From assembly GCF_001544095.1 (NCBI RefSeq), contig NZ_BCPT01000004.1:1-64000 (forward strand): a DNA stretch of 64,000 nt. Direction: 5' to 3'. A program made the position numbers and the translations under genes. The notes beneath the pieces were generated by a model. It had not been told where the DNA came from and did no database searches. It worked only from the letters and a program-made list of their open reading frames with translations. Each line of letters opens with the position of its first letter. The stretch's first letter is position 1. Origin of the DNA: Enterococcus casseliflavus NBRC 100478. GTDB lineage: Bacteria > Bacillota > Bacilli > Lactobacillales > Enterococcaceae. Positions 43,052 to 51,476 of the stretch are shown here, in pieces.

Positions 43052-43102
43052 AGCGGCGTTTCTATGGTCGAGCAATCGGCATCCATAGAAACGTCGCTTT
43101 TC
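43052..43102 (+). terminator. Terminator of ctsR-clpC
   Basis: AGCGGCGTTTCTATGG / CCATAGAAACGTCGCT, 16-bp stem with one G-T pair, then TTTTCT. Confidence 0.85.
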
Positions 43103-43247
43103 TGTCTTGCTATGTCTAGTAGTGATCAAGTAATCTCTATTAATTATGATTGATGATTCACAAAAAAATATCCTTCTAAATAGCTTTATGGCAACGATTT
43201 ATTAATGAAAAAAGCATGATTCGTGAAAAAAAGAGTAACGAGACCTC

Positions 43248-43276
43248 TTGGAAAGAATCCTGCTGTGTGATACTAT
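43248..43276 (+). promoter_or_regulatory. Promoter of the trhP1-trhP2 pair
   Basis: TTGGAA, 17-nt spacer, TACTAT. Confidence 0.55.
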
Positions 43277-43303
43277 GAATGAGTTGAAAAAAGGAGGAGT
43301 ATT

Positions 43304-44224
43304 ATGGTTGAGATTATCGCCACGGTGGAATCGATCGAGCAAGCACAGCAGCTCATCCCTTATGTTGATACATTGTTTTTTGGAGAAGAGACATTCGGGC
43401 TGCGCCTACCGGCCTCTTTTTCTCGTGAAGAGCAAATCAGACTGATCGACATGGCCCACGAAGCTGGAAAGAAAGTGACGATCGCAGTCAATGGCATCAT
43501 GCATCCAGAAAAAATGAAGCGGATTCCAGAATACCTAGCATTTCTGAAGACCAATCAAGCCGATCAAATCGCTCTCGGAGATCCTGGGATCATTTACCGC
43601 ATGAAGCAAAATCCAGAATGTGCCGTGCCATTTATTTATGCAGGGGAAACCTTAGTAACGAGCGCTCGTCAAATCAATTTTTGGGGACAAAAAGGAGCAA
43701 AGGCAGCCGTTTTAGCGCGAGAAGTTCCTTTCGAGGAAATGAAAATCATGGCACCACAACTAAATATTCCTGCGGAAGTATTGGTTTATGGTGCGACCTG
43801 CATTCACCAATCGAAGCGTCCGCTTTTACAAAATTATTATAACTATACCCAACAATCGGAAGAAAAGAACCACGACCGTGGGTTGTTTTTATCTGAACCG
43901 AAAAAAGAAGAAACTCACTATTCCATTTATGAAGATAGCCACGGCACGCACATTTTTGCCAATAACGACATCAATCTGATGCTGCAGCTGGGGGAATTAG
44001 CCGCAACAGGCTTTCAAACCTGGAAGCTGGACGGAATCTATACACGAGGGGCTGCCTTTGTGGCAATTGCTAAGCTGTTTGCCCAAGCCAAGAGCCTTGT
44101 GGAAAGTGGGAAGTGGCAAGCAGAGCAAGCAACTGTGCTCAGTGAACAAGTTGCCCAACTTCATCCAGCAGAACGTGGGTTGGACACTGGATTTTATGCC
44201 ATCGATCCTGACGATATCAAGTAA
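43304..44224 (+). CDS. trhP1: U32 family protein TrhP1 (tRNA U34 hydroxylation)
   Basis: A 306-aa short U32 family member, like Bacillus YrrN. U32 proteins were called collagenase-like peptidases, but YrrN and YrrO (TrhP1/TrhP2) are needed for 5-hydroxyuridine at tRNA position 34, using prephenate. Features: DTLFFGEETFGLRLP, the barrel core ADQIALGDPGIIYRM, and VLVYGATCIHQSKRPLL. RBS AAGGAGG. The next gene is its long partner, as in Bacillus. Confidence 0.88.
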   Translation: MVEIIATVESIEQAQQLIPYVDTLFFGEETFGLRLPASFSREEQIRLIDMAHEAGKKVTIAVNGIMHPEKMKRIPEYLAFLKTNQADQIALGDPGIIYRMKQNPECAVPFIYAGETLVTSARQINFWGQKGAKAAVLAREVPFEEMKIMAPQLNIPAEVLVYGATCIHQSKRPLLQNYYNYTQQSEEKNHDRGLFLSEPKKEETHYSIYEDSHGTHIFANNDINLMLQLGELAATGFQTWKLDGIYTRGAAFVAIAKLFAQAKSLVESGKWQAEQATVLSEQVAQLHPAERGLDTGFYAIDPDDIK

Positions 44225-44237
44225 GGAGCAAGAACAA

Positions 44238-45479
44238 ATGACCGTTAAACAAGCATTGAAACGACCAGAAGTGTTAGCACCAGCTGGTACGTTAGAAAAA
44301 TTAAAAACAGCGATCCACTATGGCGCTGACGCTGTCTATATCGGCGGCAATGCCTATGGTCTACGGAGTCGCGCGGGAAACTTTACCTATGAAGAAATGG
44401 CGGAAGGGGTGGCTTTTGCCAAAGCCCACAACGCAAAAGTCTATGTAGCAGCCAACATGGTGACCCACGAGGGCAATCAAGAAGGTGCAGGGGAATTCTT
44501 TCGGGAATTGCGAGATGTCGGTATTTCGGCAGTGATCGTTTCTGATCCCGCTTTGATCCAGATCTGCGCAACAGAAGCGCCAGGTCTACCGATCCATTTG
44601 TCCACCCAAGCCAGTGCCACGAACTATGAAACATTGGAATTTTGGCGGGAAGAAGGCCTAGAACGGGTCGTTCTCGCCCGAGAAGTGTCCATGGAGGAAG
44701 TCGCTGAGATCCGCAAAAATACTAGCGTGGAGATCGAAGCCTTTATTCATGGCGCCATGTGTATTTCTTATTCTGGCCGTTGTACTTTGTCCAATCATAT
44801 GTCGATGCGAGACGCCAATCGCGGCGGCTGTTCGCAATCTTGCCGCTGGAAATATGATCTGTTTGACATGCCCTTTGCAACGGAACGAAACAGTTTGACT
44901 AAAAACGGGACAGTGGAAGAAGAGTTTTCCATGAGTGCCGTGGATATGTCGATGATCGAACATATCCCTGATTTGATTGAAAACGGCGTGGATAGTTTCA
45001 AAATCGAAGGCCGCATGAAATCGATCCACTATGTTTCAACCGTGGCGAACGTTTATAAAGCAGCCGTGGACAGTTACATGGCCGATCCAGAGAACTATGT
45101 CTGCAAACAAGAATGGATCGATGAACTGTGGAAAGTTGCGCAGCGAGAGCTTGCCTCAGGCTTTTACTACGATACCCCAAGTGAAAATGAGCAGTTGTTT
45201 GGTCCGCGTCGGAAAATTCCGCAATACAAATTTATTGGGGAAGTCATGGCGTATGATCCGGCAACAAAAACAGCTACGATTCGGCAACGGAACCACTTTT
45301 CCGTTGGCGATGAAATCGAATTTTACGGTCCCGGATTCCATCACTTTCACCAAACCGTCGAAGTCATGTATAATGAAGACGGTGAATCCATCGATCGTGC
45401 ACCAAATCCTATGATGCTGCTGACGATGCCGGTCAAAGAACCGGTGGAAGTCGGAGACATGATTCGGAAGAAAAAATAA
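44238..45479 (+). CDS. trhP2: U32 family protein TrhP2 (tRNA U34 hydroxylation)
   Basis: A 413-aa U32 protein, YrrO/TrhP2 type. The family signature EAFIHGAMCISYSGRC is complete and is followed by the Cys-rich NRGGCSQSCRWKY, a likely Fe-S or metal site. The N terminus RPEVLAPAGTLEKLKTAIHYGADAVYIGG is standard. ATG 44238 has AAGGAG 9 nt upstream; the long frame running back into trhP1 is rejected. Cotranscribed with trhP1. Confidence 0.9.
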   Translation: MTVKQALKRPEVLAPAGTLEKLKTAIHYGADAVYIGGNAYGLRSRAGNFTYEEMAEGVAFAKAHNAKVYVAANMVTHEGNQEGAGEFFRELRDVGISAVIVSDPALIQICATEAPGLPIHLSTQASATNYETLEFWREEGLERVVLAREVSMEEVAEIRKNTSVEIEAFIHGAMCISYSGRCTLSNHMSMRDANRGGCSQSCRWKYDLFDMPFATERNSLTKNGTVEEEFSMSAVDMSMIEHIPDLIENGVDSFKIEGRMKSIHYVSTVANVYKAAVDSYMADPENYVCKQEWIDELWKVAQRELASGFYYDTPSENEQLFGPRRKIPQYKFIGEVMAYDPATKTATIRQRNHFSVGDEIEFYGPGFHHFHQTVEVMYNEDGESIDRAPNPMMLLTMPVKEPVEVGDMIRKKK

Positions 45480-45507
45480 GGTCGAGAGTTTCTCTCGGCT
45501 TTTTTTG
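45479..45507 (+). terminator. Terminator after trhP2
   Basis: GTCGAGAG/CTCTCGGC stem, loop TTT, then seven T. Confidence 0.82.
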
Positions 45508-45572
45508 TTGAATCAATCCAGCCAAAAAGGATCGATGAGAACATAGACAATCTCAAGGAGGAAACAACAAAT

Positions 45573-46919
45573 ATGGAAACATACGACTACATAGTAATTG
45601 GCGGCGGCAGCGGCGGGATCGCCTCAGCCAATCGTGCAGGGATGCACGGCGCCAAAGTATTATTGATCGAAGGCAATGAATTAGGTGGCACCTGTGTCAA
45701 TGTCGGTTGTGTACCGAAAAAAGTCATGTGGCAAGCCAGTGAGATGTTAGAAATGATCAAACGGGACGCAACTAGCTACGGCATTTATCCACATGTGGAT
45801 AAATTTGATTTTACTGAGCTTGTGGATAACCGTGAAAAATACATTGATTTTTTACACACAGCCTATCAAAAAGGCTTAGACAGCAATAATGTAGAAGTTA
45901 TCCACGGTTATGCACAGTTTGTGGATAACCACACGATTACCGTCAATGGGGAAAACTACCATGCAGCAAACATTTTGATCGCCACCGGTGGAAAACCTAG
46001 CGCGATGAATATTCCCGGCGGTGAGTACGCCATTGACTCGAATGGTTTTTTTGCGCTGCGAGAAGCACCAAAGCGTATGGTCGTCTTAGGGGCAGGCTAC
46101 ATCGCAGCCGAAATCAGCGGTGTCAGCCAACAGCTGGGCAGCCAAGTGGCTTGGGCGTACCGCAAAGAGCGGCCATTACGAACCTTTGACAAGATGCTTG
46201 CGGATAACCTCGTGGAGATGTACCAAGAATCAGGGATCGAAACTTATGCAGGCTACGTTGCCTCTCGTATCATTAAAGAAGGTGACGAGTATATCGTTCA
46301 CTTTGAAAATGGCGAAACCTTGACCGGCGATTGCGTCCTTTTTGCTGGTGGTCGCGTGCCGAATACGGATAAGTTAGGCCTAGAAAACACCGATGTCCAA
46401 TTGGATGAAAAAGGGTTTATCATTGTGGACAAATATCAAACTACTACGGCTGACTCGATTTTTGCAGTGGGCGATGTCATTGGAAAATTGGATTTGACCC
46501 CGGTTGCGATCGCCGCCGGTCGTCGCTTGTCTGAACGCTTGTTCAACGGTCAAAGCGATGCGTACTTGGATTATCACTTAGTACCGACGGTCATCTTTAC
46601 GCATCCACCGATTGCCACGATTGGTTTATCCGAAGAAGCAGCCTTGGCAAAATACGGCCAAGAGCAGATAAAGGTGTATCGTTCCCGCTTTACACCGATG
46701 TACTTTGCTTTAAATGAGTATCGCCAAAAATGTGAGATGAAACTGGTGTGCTTAGGAGAAGAAGAAAAAATCATCGGTCTGCACGGCATCGGGATCGGTG
46801 TCGATGAAATGCTGCAAGGCTTCGCTGTAGCCATCAAAATGGGTGCTACAAAAGCAGACTTTGATCAAACCGTTGCCATTCATCCGACGGGGTCAGAAGA
46901 ATTTGTGACGATGCGTTAA
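45573..46919 (+). CDS. gor: Glutathione-disulfide reductase
   Basis: A 448-aa flavoprotein disulfide reductase. FAD motif [14 protein letters not shown], redox pair Cys41/Cys46 in [16 protein letters not shown](P) motif GAGYIAAEI with the following [11 protein letters not shown] (Arg residues favour NADPH), and C-terminal HPTGSEE with the active-site His of the partner subunit. The pattern fits glutathione reductase rather than dihydrolipoamide or mercury reductase. RBS AAGGAGGAA. Monocistronic, in a convergent arrangement with dmkB. Confidence 0.93.
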   Translation: METYDYIVIGGGSGGIASANRAGMHGAKVLLIEGNELGGTCVNVGCVPKKVMWQASEMLEMIKRDATSYGIYPHVDKFDFTELVDNREKYIDFLHTAYQKGLDSNNVEVIHGYAQFVDNHTITVNGENYHAANILIATGGKPSAMNIPGGEYAIDSNGFFALREAPKRMVVLGAGYIAAEISGVSQQLGSQVAWAYRKERPLRTFDKMLADNLVEMYQESGIETYAGYVASRIIKEGDEYIVHFENGETLTGDCVLFAGGRVPNTDKLGLENTDVQLDEKGFIIVDKYQTTTADSIFAVGDVIGKLDLTPVAIAAGRRLSERLFNGQSDAYLDYHLVPTVIFTHPPIATIGLSEEAALAKYGQEQIKVYRSRFTPMYFALNEYRQKCEMKLVCLGEEEKIIGLHGIGIGVDEMLQGFAVAIKMGATKADFDQTVAIHPTGSEEFVTMR

Positions 46920-46920
46920 A

Positions 46921-46970
46921 AGAAAAAAAACCTCAACTGACAGATGATTTGTCAGTTGAGGTTTTTTTTG
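46921..46970. terminator. Terminator of gor, symmetric
   Basis: AAAAAAAACCTCAACTGACA / TGTCAGTTGAGG plus T-run: a perfect 20-bp palindrome able to end transcription on both strands. Confidence 0.92.
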
Positions 46971-46992
46971 CGTATAAAATTCTAGCTATCAA

Positions 46993-47040
46993 CTAAAAAG
47001 CCCCCAAAGGTAGATCAAAAATCTAAGCTTGGGGACTTAT
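46993..47040 (-). terminator. Terminator of the eetA-eetB-dmkB unit
   Basis: On the minus strand AAGTCCCCAA / TTGGGGGCTTTTT with an inner pairing region; T-run present. Confidence 0.75.
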
Positions 47041-47082
47041 TTCAGTATGATCCCAGCTACTGGGTTTATGCTAGATCCTTGA

Positions 47083-48069
47083 TCAGTTCTGACGCCCAAG
47101 GATCTGAGCAGTGATCTGGTAAAGATACGTTTTGGTTTCATCTTTGGTCTCAGGTAATTTCTGGATCGCCTGCAAAGCTTTTTTCGTATAGTCGGCTGCG
47201 AGTTTCTTGGCTTCCTCGATCCCAGCACTTTCTTGGACGATCCGATAGACTTCGTGGGTGTCGGTGTCCGTCATGGCGTCTTGTTTTTCCAGCAATGGGA
47301 GCAGCTGTTGGCGGTCACTTTTTAGTGCCATTAACAGCGGCAGGGAATAGACGCCTTGCCGAACATCTTCCAATACTGGTTTCCCTAAAGCAGCCGCATC
47401 TTGGCTGTAATCCAAGACGTCATCCATGATTTGAAAGGCAAGGCCAATGGCTTCACCGATCTCACGGGCTTGATTGGCAAAGCGCAAGGAGGTGCCGCTT
47501 TCGTAAGCCCCGATGAAGCAGCTTAAAGCAAACAACTCAGCGGTTTTGCCGCGAATGTTTTCTAAGTAATCCTCGACAGTGACGGACAAATCGTATCGTT
47601 TGCTCATTTGTCCTAATTCGCCGGCCAGGATTTTTTCCATACTACGGGAATTCATCTGCAAGCTTTTCATGGAGCTGGCATAATCCGCCATCAATTTAAA
47701 GCAGCAGACGAAGAGGTAATCACCAGCATAGACAGCGACATCGTTGCCAAATTCGGAACGAATGGTCGGCAGCTTGCGGCGGGTGTCCGCATGATCGACG
47801 ATATCGTCGTGGATCAACGAGGCAGTGTGGAGCATTTCGATCGAGGCCGCCAATGCGACGGCTTTTTCGCGATCTTTGTCGCTGCCATAAGCAGAAAAGA
47901 GCAGCTGATAAGCAGGACGCAGCAGTTTCCCACCTGAATGGATCATGGACAGGATCGCTTGTTCGACCTCTTTGTTTTTTAGTTTTAATGATTTTTCCAT
48001 CAATTGCAAGGAGGCAGATAAGTCAGCTTGCAGTGCTGGATACTCTTGCCACATGGAATGAAGTTTCAT
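47083..48069 (-). CDS. dmkB: Polyprenyl diphosphate synthase DmkB of the EET locus
   Basis: Trans-polyprenyl synthase (328 aa) with both Asp-rich motifs: DDIVDHADTRR (first) and DDVLDYS (second), plus GGKLLRPAY and IEMLHTASLIHDD. In the Listeria-type EET locus DmkB supplies the quinone side chain for DmkA. ATG 48069 has AAAGGAG on the minus strand; the longer frame to 48102 lacks one. It is 11 nt downstream of eetB in the same unit. Confidence 0.9.
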   Translation of the reverse strand: MKLHSMWQEYPALQADLSASLQLMEKSLKLKNKEVEQAILSMIHSGGKLLRPAYQLLFSAYGSDKDREKAVALAASIEMLHTASLIHDDIVDHADTRRKLPTIRSEFGNDVAVYAGDYLFVCCFKLMADYASSMKSLQMNSRSMEKILAGELGQMSKRYDLSVTVEDYLENIRGKTAELFALSCFIGAYESGTSLRFANQAREIGEAIGLAFQIMDDVLDYSQDAAALGKPVLEDVRQGVYSLPLLMALKSDRQQLLPLLEKQDAMTDTDTHEVYRIVQESAGIEEAKKLAADYTKKALQAIQKLPETKDETKTYLYQITAQILGRQN

Positions 48070-48080
48070 AATTAACTCCT

Positions 48081-48641
48081 TTATTCTGAATCCGAGCGCC
48101 ATTTGACTTTGGTCTGGCGTTCATAATCAATTTGAAAACGGCGCAGTGTTTCGACACGGCGCAGCAAGTAGTTGGCGGCGATTCCGATAGCGATCCCGGA
48201 CAAGATCCCAAAGAAAGACAGGACCGGCAAGTAGAGCATCACGCTCCAGGATTGAGCGATCCATGAGGCAGTGATCAACTGTCCGACGTTGTGTAAGAAA
48301 CCGCCGGCCGCACTAATGCCGATGATACTGACACGCTTAGGCCCCAACTGTTTCACCAAAGACATCCCAAAGTAGCTCAGTAAGGAACCGCTCATACTAT
48401 ATAAGAAGGTCGAAACCGTTCCTCCTAGTAACGTCGTTAAGATCAGTCTTAGCCAAATTAAGAGAAAGCTGTCTTTTTTTGGCATGGTGAACAAAGCAAT
48501 AATGGTAATTAAATTTGCCAAACCTAGTTTCGCACCAGGCGCAAAGGCAAATGGATAAGGGATCATATTTTCAACTAAACCAATCACGACCCCTTGGGCG
48601 ACCAGCAGTGAGATGAAAATTATTCGTTGTAATCGACTCAT
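48081..48641 (-). CDS. eetB: EetB, Gx-transporter / heptaprenyl diphosphate synthase component I family
   Basis: A 186-aa membrane protein with five to six helices of the Hpre_diP_synt_I (Gx transporter) family: GLVENMIPYPFAFAPGAKLGLANLITI, then GGFLHNVGQLITASWI. In the EET locus it is named EetB and is needed for electron export, probably as a membrane partner of EetA. ATG 48641 lies 10 nt after the eetA stop with no Shine-Dalgarno, so translation seems coupled; an upstream in-frame TTG (48647) is possible. Confidence 0.9.
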   Translation of the reverse strand: MSRLQRIIFISLLVAQGVVIGLVENMIPYPFAFAPGAKLGLANLITIIALFTMPKKDSFLLIWLRLILTTLLGGTVSTFLYSMSGSLLSYFGMSLVKQLGPKRVSIIGISAAGGFLHNVGQLITASWIAQSWSVMLYLPVLSFFGILSGIAIGIAANYLLRRVETLRRFQIDYERQTKVKWRSDSE

Positions 48642-48651
48642 AAGCAAACGA

Positions 48652-49059
48652 TCAATAGATTAGATCGTCGGTCTCACTCCCATCTGCGGCTTGGATTTCG
48701 ATCACCAATTTATGAGGCAGACAGACAATGGTTTCCCCATTTTTACTGGCCCAGCCACGGCGGACACAAATCTGGTCGCCGCAATCGGCTTCCTTGATTC
48801 GGATCCGATCCCCTTCGATCTCCAGTAAATTGGTATCGCCATCTTCATCTTCATAAAGATAGGTGTACGTTTTTTGACCTTCAACTAAGTCAAAACGCTT
48901 GATTTCTGTCCCATCGACCCGCAAGACGGCTTCTTTGTCCGCTGTTTGCGTCTGGCCAAAAATAAAAATCGGTAAAAAAGAGCTGAGGATCAAAACAAGT
49001 ATGATGACGCCATCCCATGGTTTTAAATGGGCATCGCGGATAAATTCTTTTAGTTTCAT
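48652..49059 (-). CDS. eetA: EetA, NusG domain II-containing protein
   Basis: A 135-aa protein with one N-terminal membrane helix (about 13-32, WDGVIILVLILSSFLPIFIFG) and an extracellular NusG-II-like beta domain. The domain has the pattern ADCGDQICVRRGWASKNGETIVCLPHKLVIEI; its two Cys pairs could form disulfides. Start ATG 49059 has AGGAG upstream on the minus strand; ATG 49083 lacks one. First gene of eetA-eetB-dmkB. Confidence 0.88.
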   Translation of the reverse strand: MKLKEFIRDAHLKPWDGVIILVLILSSFLPIFIFGQTQTADKEAVLRVDGTEIKRFDLVEGQKTYTYLYEDEDGDTNLLEIEGDRIRIKEADCGDQICVRRGWASKNGETIVCLPHKLVIEIQAADGSETDDLIY

Positions 49060-49095
49060 CAAAAAAGACTCCTGTTCTTTCATGTGATGTGTCTC

Positions 49096-49104
49096 ATTCT
49101 AGCA
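49096..49104 (-). promoter_or_regulatory. Extended -10 of the eetA-eetB-dmkB unit
   Basis: On the minus strand TGC-TAGAAT, 36 nt before the eetA start. No good -35 is seen. Confidence 0.45.
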
Positions 49105-49190
49105 TAAGAAGACAAGATTCTACTAGCTGAATCCTCAATAATCCACCGATTTCTGTGCAAGGACGATCAAGAAAAAGTTCTGTACTTGGA

Positions 49191-49233
49191 AAGAGACCAA
49201 GACACTGATTGAAAATCAGAATGTCTTAGTCTC
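49191..49233 (-). terminator. Terminator of ndh2
   Basis: GAGACTAAGACA / TGTCTTGGTCTC on the minus strand with an inner TGATT/AATCA pairing, followed by TTTCC. It separates ndh2 from eetA. Confidence 0.78.
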
Positions 49234-49265
49234 ATGAAGTCGTACAGGTATTCTATTTTGCTGGC

Positions 49266-51206
49266 TTATTTATTGCCGTATAAGGAGCGAGGGGTACCGT
49301 ACCACCATTTTCCAAGGGTACGTTGCAACCATGGGATTACCCAACGGTCTAAACCGACTGCGCGTCCTGAACCGTTCATCAAGGCAAATGCAACTGGAAT
49401 GAACCAGATGTTTACCCAGTAGAACATACCAGACATACAGAAAGTCAACACTAAAACGATAGTCGTTGCGTTTACTAACCAAGTGAAGAGACCAGCCATC
49501 AATGCAAGAGCTAAAGCAATTTCAAAGAAGACCATGAATTTTTGGAAGAACATGGCAACGTCGTTGTTTGGCATGATAAATTGCATAACTTTTGTGAACC
49601 AGTCAGGTGATTTTTCAATCACGATCATTGGTTGCTCACCGTAGGCATAGCTCAAACCGAAGTGTGCGGCTTGTGTCGCTGCATCGGCTGCTTCACCGGC
49701 ACCACTAGCGGCACTTGCTGCATCGGCTGCTTCACTAGCACCACTTGCTGCATCAGCGACTGTTTGATATTCCCAAGTCCAAGGGAAAACGCTGTTGCCT
49801 TGGAACCAAGAACCTTCACCGAACCAAGTACCAGGTTTGAAGACTTCCCCATTCGTACCCAAAATTTTCTTGAAGGCTTCAACGAACCAGACAAGACCAT
49901 AGAAAATACGAAGCGGAACACTCCACAAGACGTTTCCGTAACGAGACGTATGACCACGAGCGACTGTCCGGTCATCTTTGATGTGGAAGATTTCATGCAT
50001 CAAGTATTGGAACATGTAGTAACCAGAACGAATATCAAAGAAGTATTTCAAGTTAACGATATGTTTCATAATGATCGCTAAGAAACCGCTCAGGTGAATC
50101 TTATTGAATAAGTTCGCCACGCCCCATTTGGCACCGATGGAAACCATAAATCCTTGGTAGTTTCCTTTGAATTTATGTTTTTCGCCGCCTTTGATGGCTG
50201 AAACGATATTCGTTGCTGCAGTGTGCCCAGTTTGTTCAGCTGCTTGCACGATTTGTGGTGTTGGTGTGTTCGGGAATTCTTCGAAGTAAACCAAGTCACC
50301 AATAATATAGATGTTTTTGTCTTCGTAGCCTTTTGCTTCCATGTACTCATTGGCAACTAGACGGAAACCACGAGCGGTTTCTAAACCGAAATCAGCAGCA
50401 TCGCTAGTTCCTTTGACGCCGGCAGTCCAGATCAATGTGTGGGTTGGGATCGTTGAACCATCTTTTAGTTTGATGTGGTCAGGTGCCACTTCAACGATTG
50501 GTGCATTCAAGACAAGATCAACATTGTTTTTCTTCAAGTAACGTTCTGCTTTGGCTGCATCGTTACGATCAAGCATGTTTAAGATCGTTGGCATTGCTTC
50601 AACGACTTTCAAGCTGATTTCACTTGGGTCCAATTTATAATCGGAAGCTAAACGATCTTTCCAATCGATCAGTTCACCGATCATTTCGATCCCAGTAAAC
50701 CCAGAACCACAAACGACAAACGTCAACATTGCTTTACGTAATGCTGCATCTGGTTCGATCGCTGCTTTTGCGACAGTTTTTTCAATGTGTTCGCGAATGC
50801 GGACAGCATCGTCAAATGACCATAGAGTAAAGCCATTTTCTTTGACACCAGGTGTACCGAAGTCATTCGGTTCGCCACCCATCCCTAAGATCAAGTAGTC
50901 AAATGAATAGCTGCCTAATTTTGTTTGGACGGTTTTATTTTCTTTATCGATCCCAGTTACTGTATCGGTTACTAAACGAACATTTTTCTTGCGTGAGAAC
51001 AAGCGTTGCAAGTCATATTGAATTGCGGTAGGTTCTACACGTCCTCCAGCGACTTCATGCAGTTCAGTCATCATCGTATGATAAGAGTGACGGTCGATCA
51101 ATGTTATCTCAACATCATTGTCTTTTTTCAATTTCTTTGCCATGTACTTCGTAGCAGAAACGCCTGCATAACCGGCACCGACAACGACAATGTTTTTCTT
51201 TGCCAT
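49266..51206 (-). CDS. ndh2: Type II NADH dehydrogenase Ndh2 with C-terminal membrane domain
   Basis: A 646-aa NADH:quinone oxidoreductase of the EET-specific Ndh2 type. Residues 1-400 are the flavoprotein: FAD motif VVVGAGYAGVSATKYM, second nucleotide motif VVCGSGFTGIEMIGEL, and IYIIGDLVYFEE. The next part has membrane-facing helices, then an Ala/Ser/Gly/Asp-rich repeat (about 480-515), then a DoxX-like bundle (about 555-615, FEIALALALMAGLFTWLV). The respiratory Ndh is shorter, near 400 aa. Minus-strand RBS AAGGAGAG. Transcribed alone under a palindrome-covered promoter. Confidence 0.93.
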   Translation of the reverse strand: MAKKNIVVVGAGYAGVSATKYMAKKLKKDNDVEITLIDRHSYHTMMTELHEVAGGRVEPTAIQYDLQRLFSRKKNVRLVTDTVTGIDKENKTVQTKLGSYSFDYLILGMGGEPNDFGTPGVKENGFTLWSFDDAVRIREHIEKTVAKAAIEPDAALRKAMLTFVVCGSGFTGIEMIGELIDWKDRLASDYKLDPSEISLKVVEAMPTILNMLDRNDAAKAERYLKKNNVDLVLNAPIVEVAPDHIKLKDGSTIPTHTLIWTAGVKGTSDAADFGLETARGFRLVANEYMEAKGYEDKNIYIIGDLVYFEEFPNTPTPQIVQAAEQTGHTAATNIVSAIKGGEKHKFKGNYQGFMVSIGAKWGVANLFNKIHLSGFLAIIMKHIVNLKYFFDIRSGYYMFQYLMHEIFHIKDDRTVARGHTSRYGNVLWSVPLRIFYGLVWFVEAFKKILGTNGEVFKPGTWFGEGSWFQGNSVFPWTWEYQTVADAASGASEAADAASAASGAGEAADAATQAAHFGLSYAYGEQPMIVIEKSPDWFTKVMQFIMPNNDVAMFFQKFMVFFEIALALALMAGLFTWLVNATTIVLVLTFCMSGMFYWVNIWFIPVAFALMNGSGRAVGLDRWVIPWLQRTLGKWWYGTPRSLYGNK

Positions 51207-51260
51207 TGCAAATCTCTCCTTAATAAAAATAATCTATGATAATAATTACACAATCGTTCC

Positions 51261-51290
51261 TATTATATAGACAAATGGTTCATTTGTCTA
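51261..51290 (-). promoter_or_regulatory. ndh2 core promoter with overlapping palindromic operator
   Basis: On the minus strand TAGACA, 17-nt spacer, TATAAT (-10 at 51266-51261). The perfect inverted repeat AGACAAATG-GTT-CATTTGTCT (51268-51288) fills the spacer and -35. A weaker outer pair AATCGTT (51251-51257)/AACGATT (51289-51295) flanks it. Position suggests a repressor site; the regulator is unknown. Confidence 0.7.
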
Positions 51291-51390
51291 ACGATTCTGA
51301 TGAAAAAAACGCATATTTCCTGAAATTCGTGAAAACTTGCGAAAATCAAAAAATAAGTCATTTTTTATTGAAAAAGCGGAAAGGAAGCGG

Positions 51391-51418
51391 TTGACATCTC
51401 GTAAATTTACTTTACAAT
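51391..51418 (+). promoter_or_regulatory. pplA promoter
   Basis: TTGACA, 16-nt spacer, TACAAT. A perfect inverted repeat CACAAA-CTTT-TTTGTG at 51430-51445 lies just after the expected start of transcription. Confidence 0.75.
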
Positions 51419-51476
51419 GTTAGATGTATCACAAACTTTTTTGTGGGGAAAATAAACAAGTAAAAGGTGGATAATT

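Noticed and set aside
43304-45479. Reading the U32 pair as secreted collagenases
   Set aside because: Neither protein has a signal peptide; pairing and length fit the TrhP1/TrhP2 tRNA-hydroxylation proteins.
49652-50081. Frames on both strands across the Ndh2 repeat
   Set aside because: They are by-products of the Ala-rich repeat in ndh2, whose own frame is unbroken and conserved.
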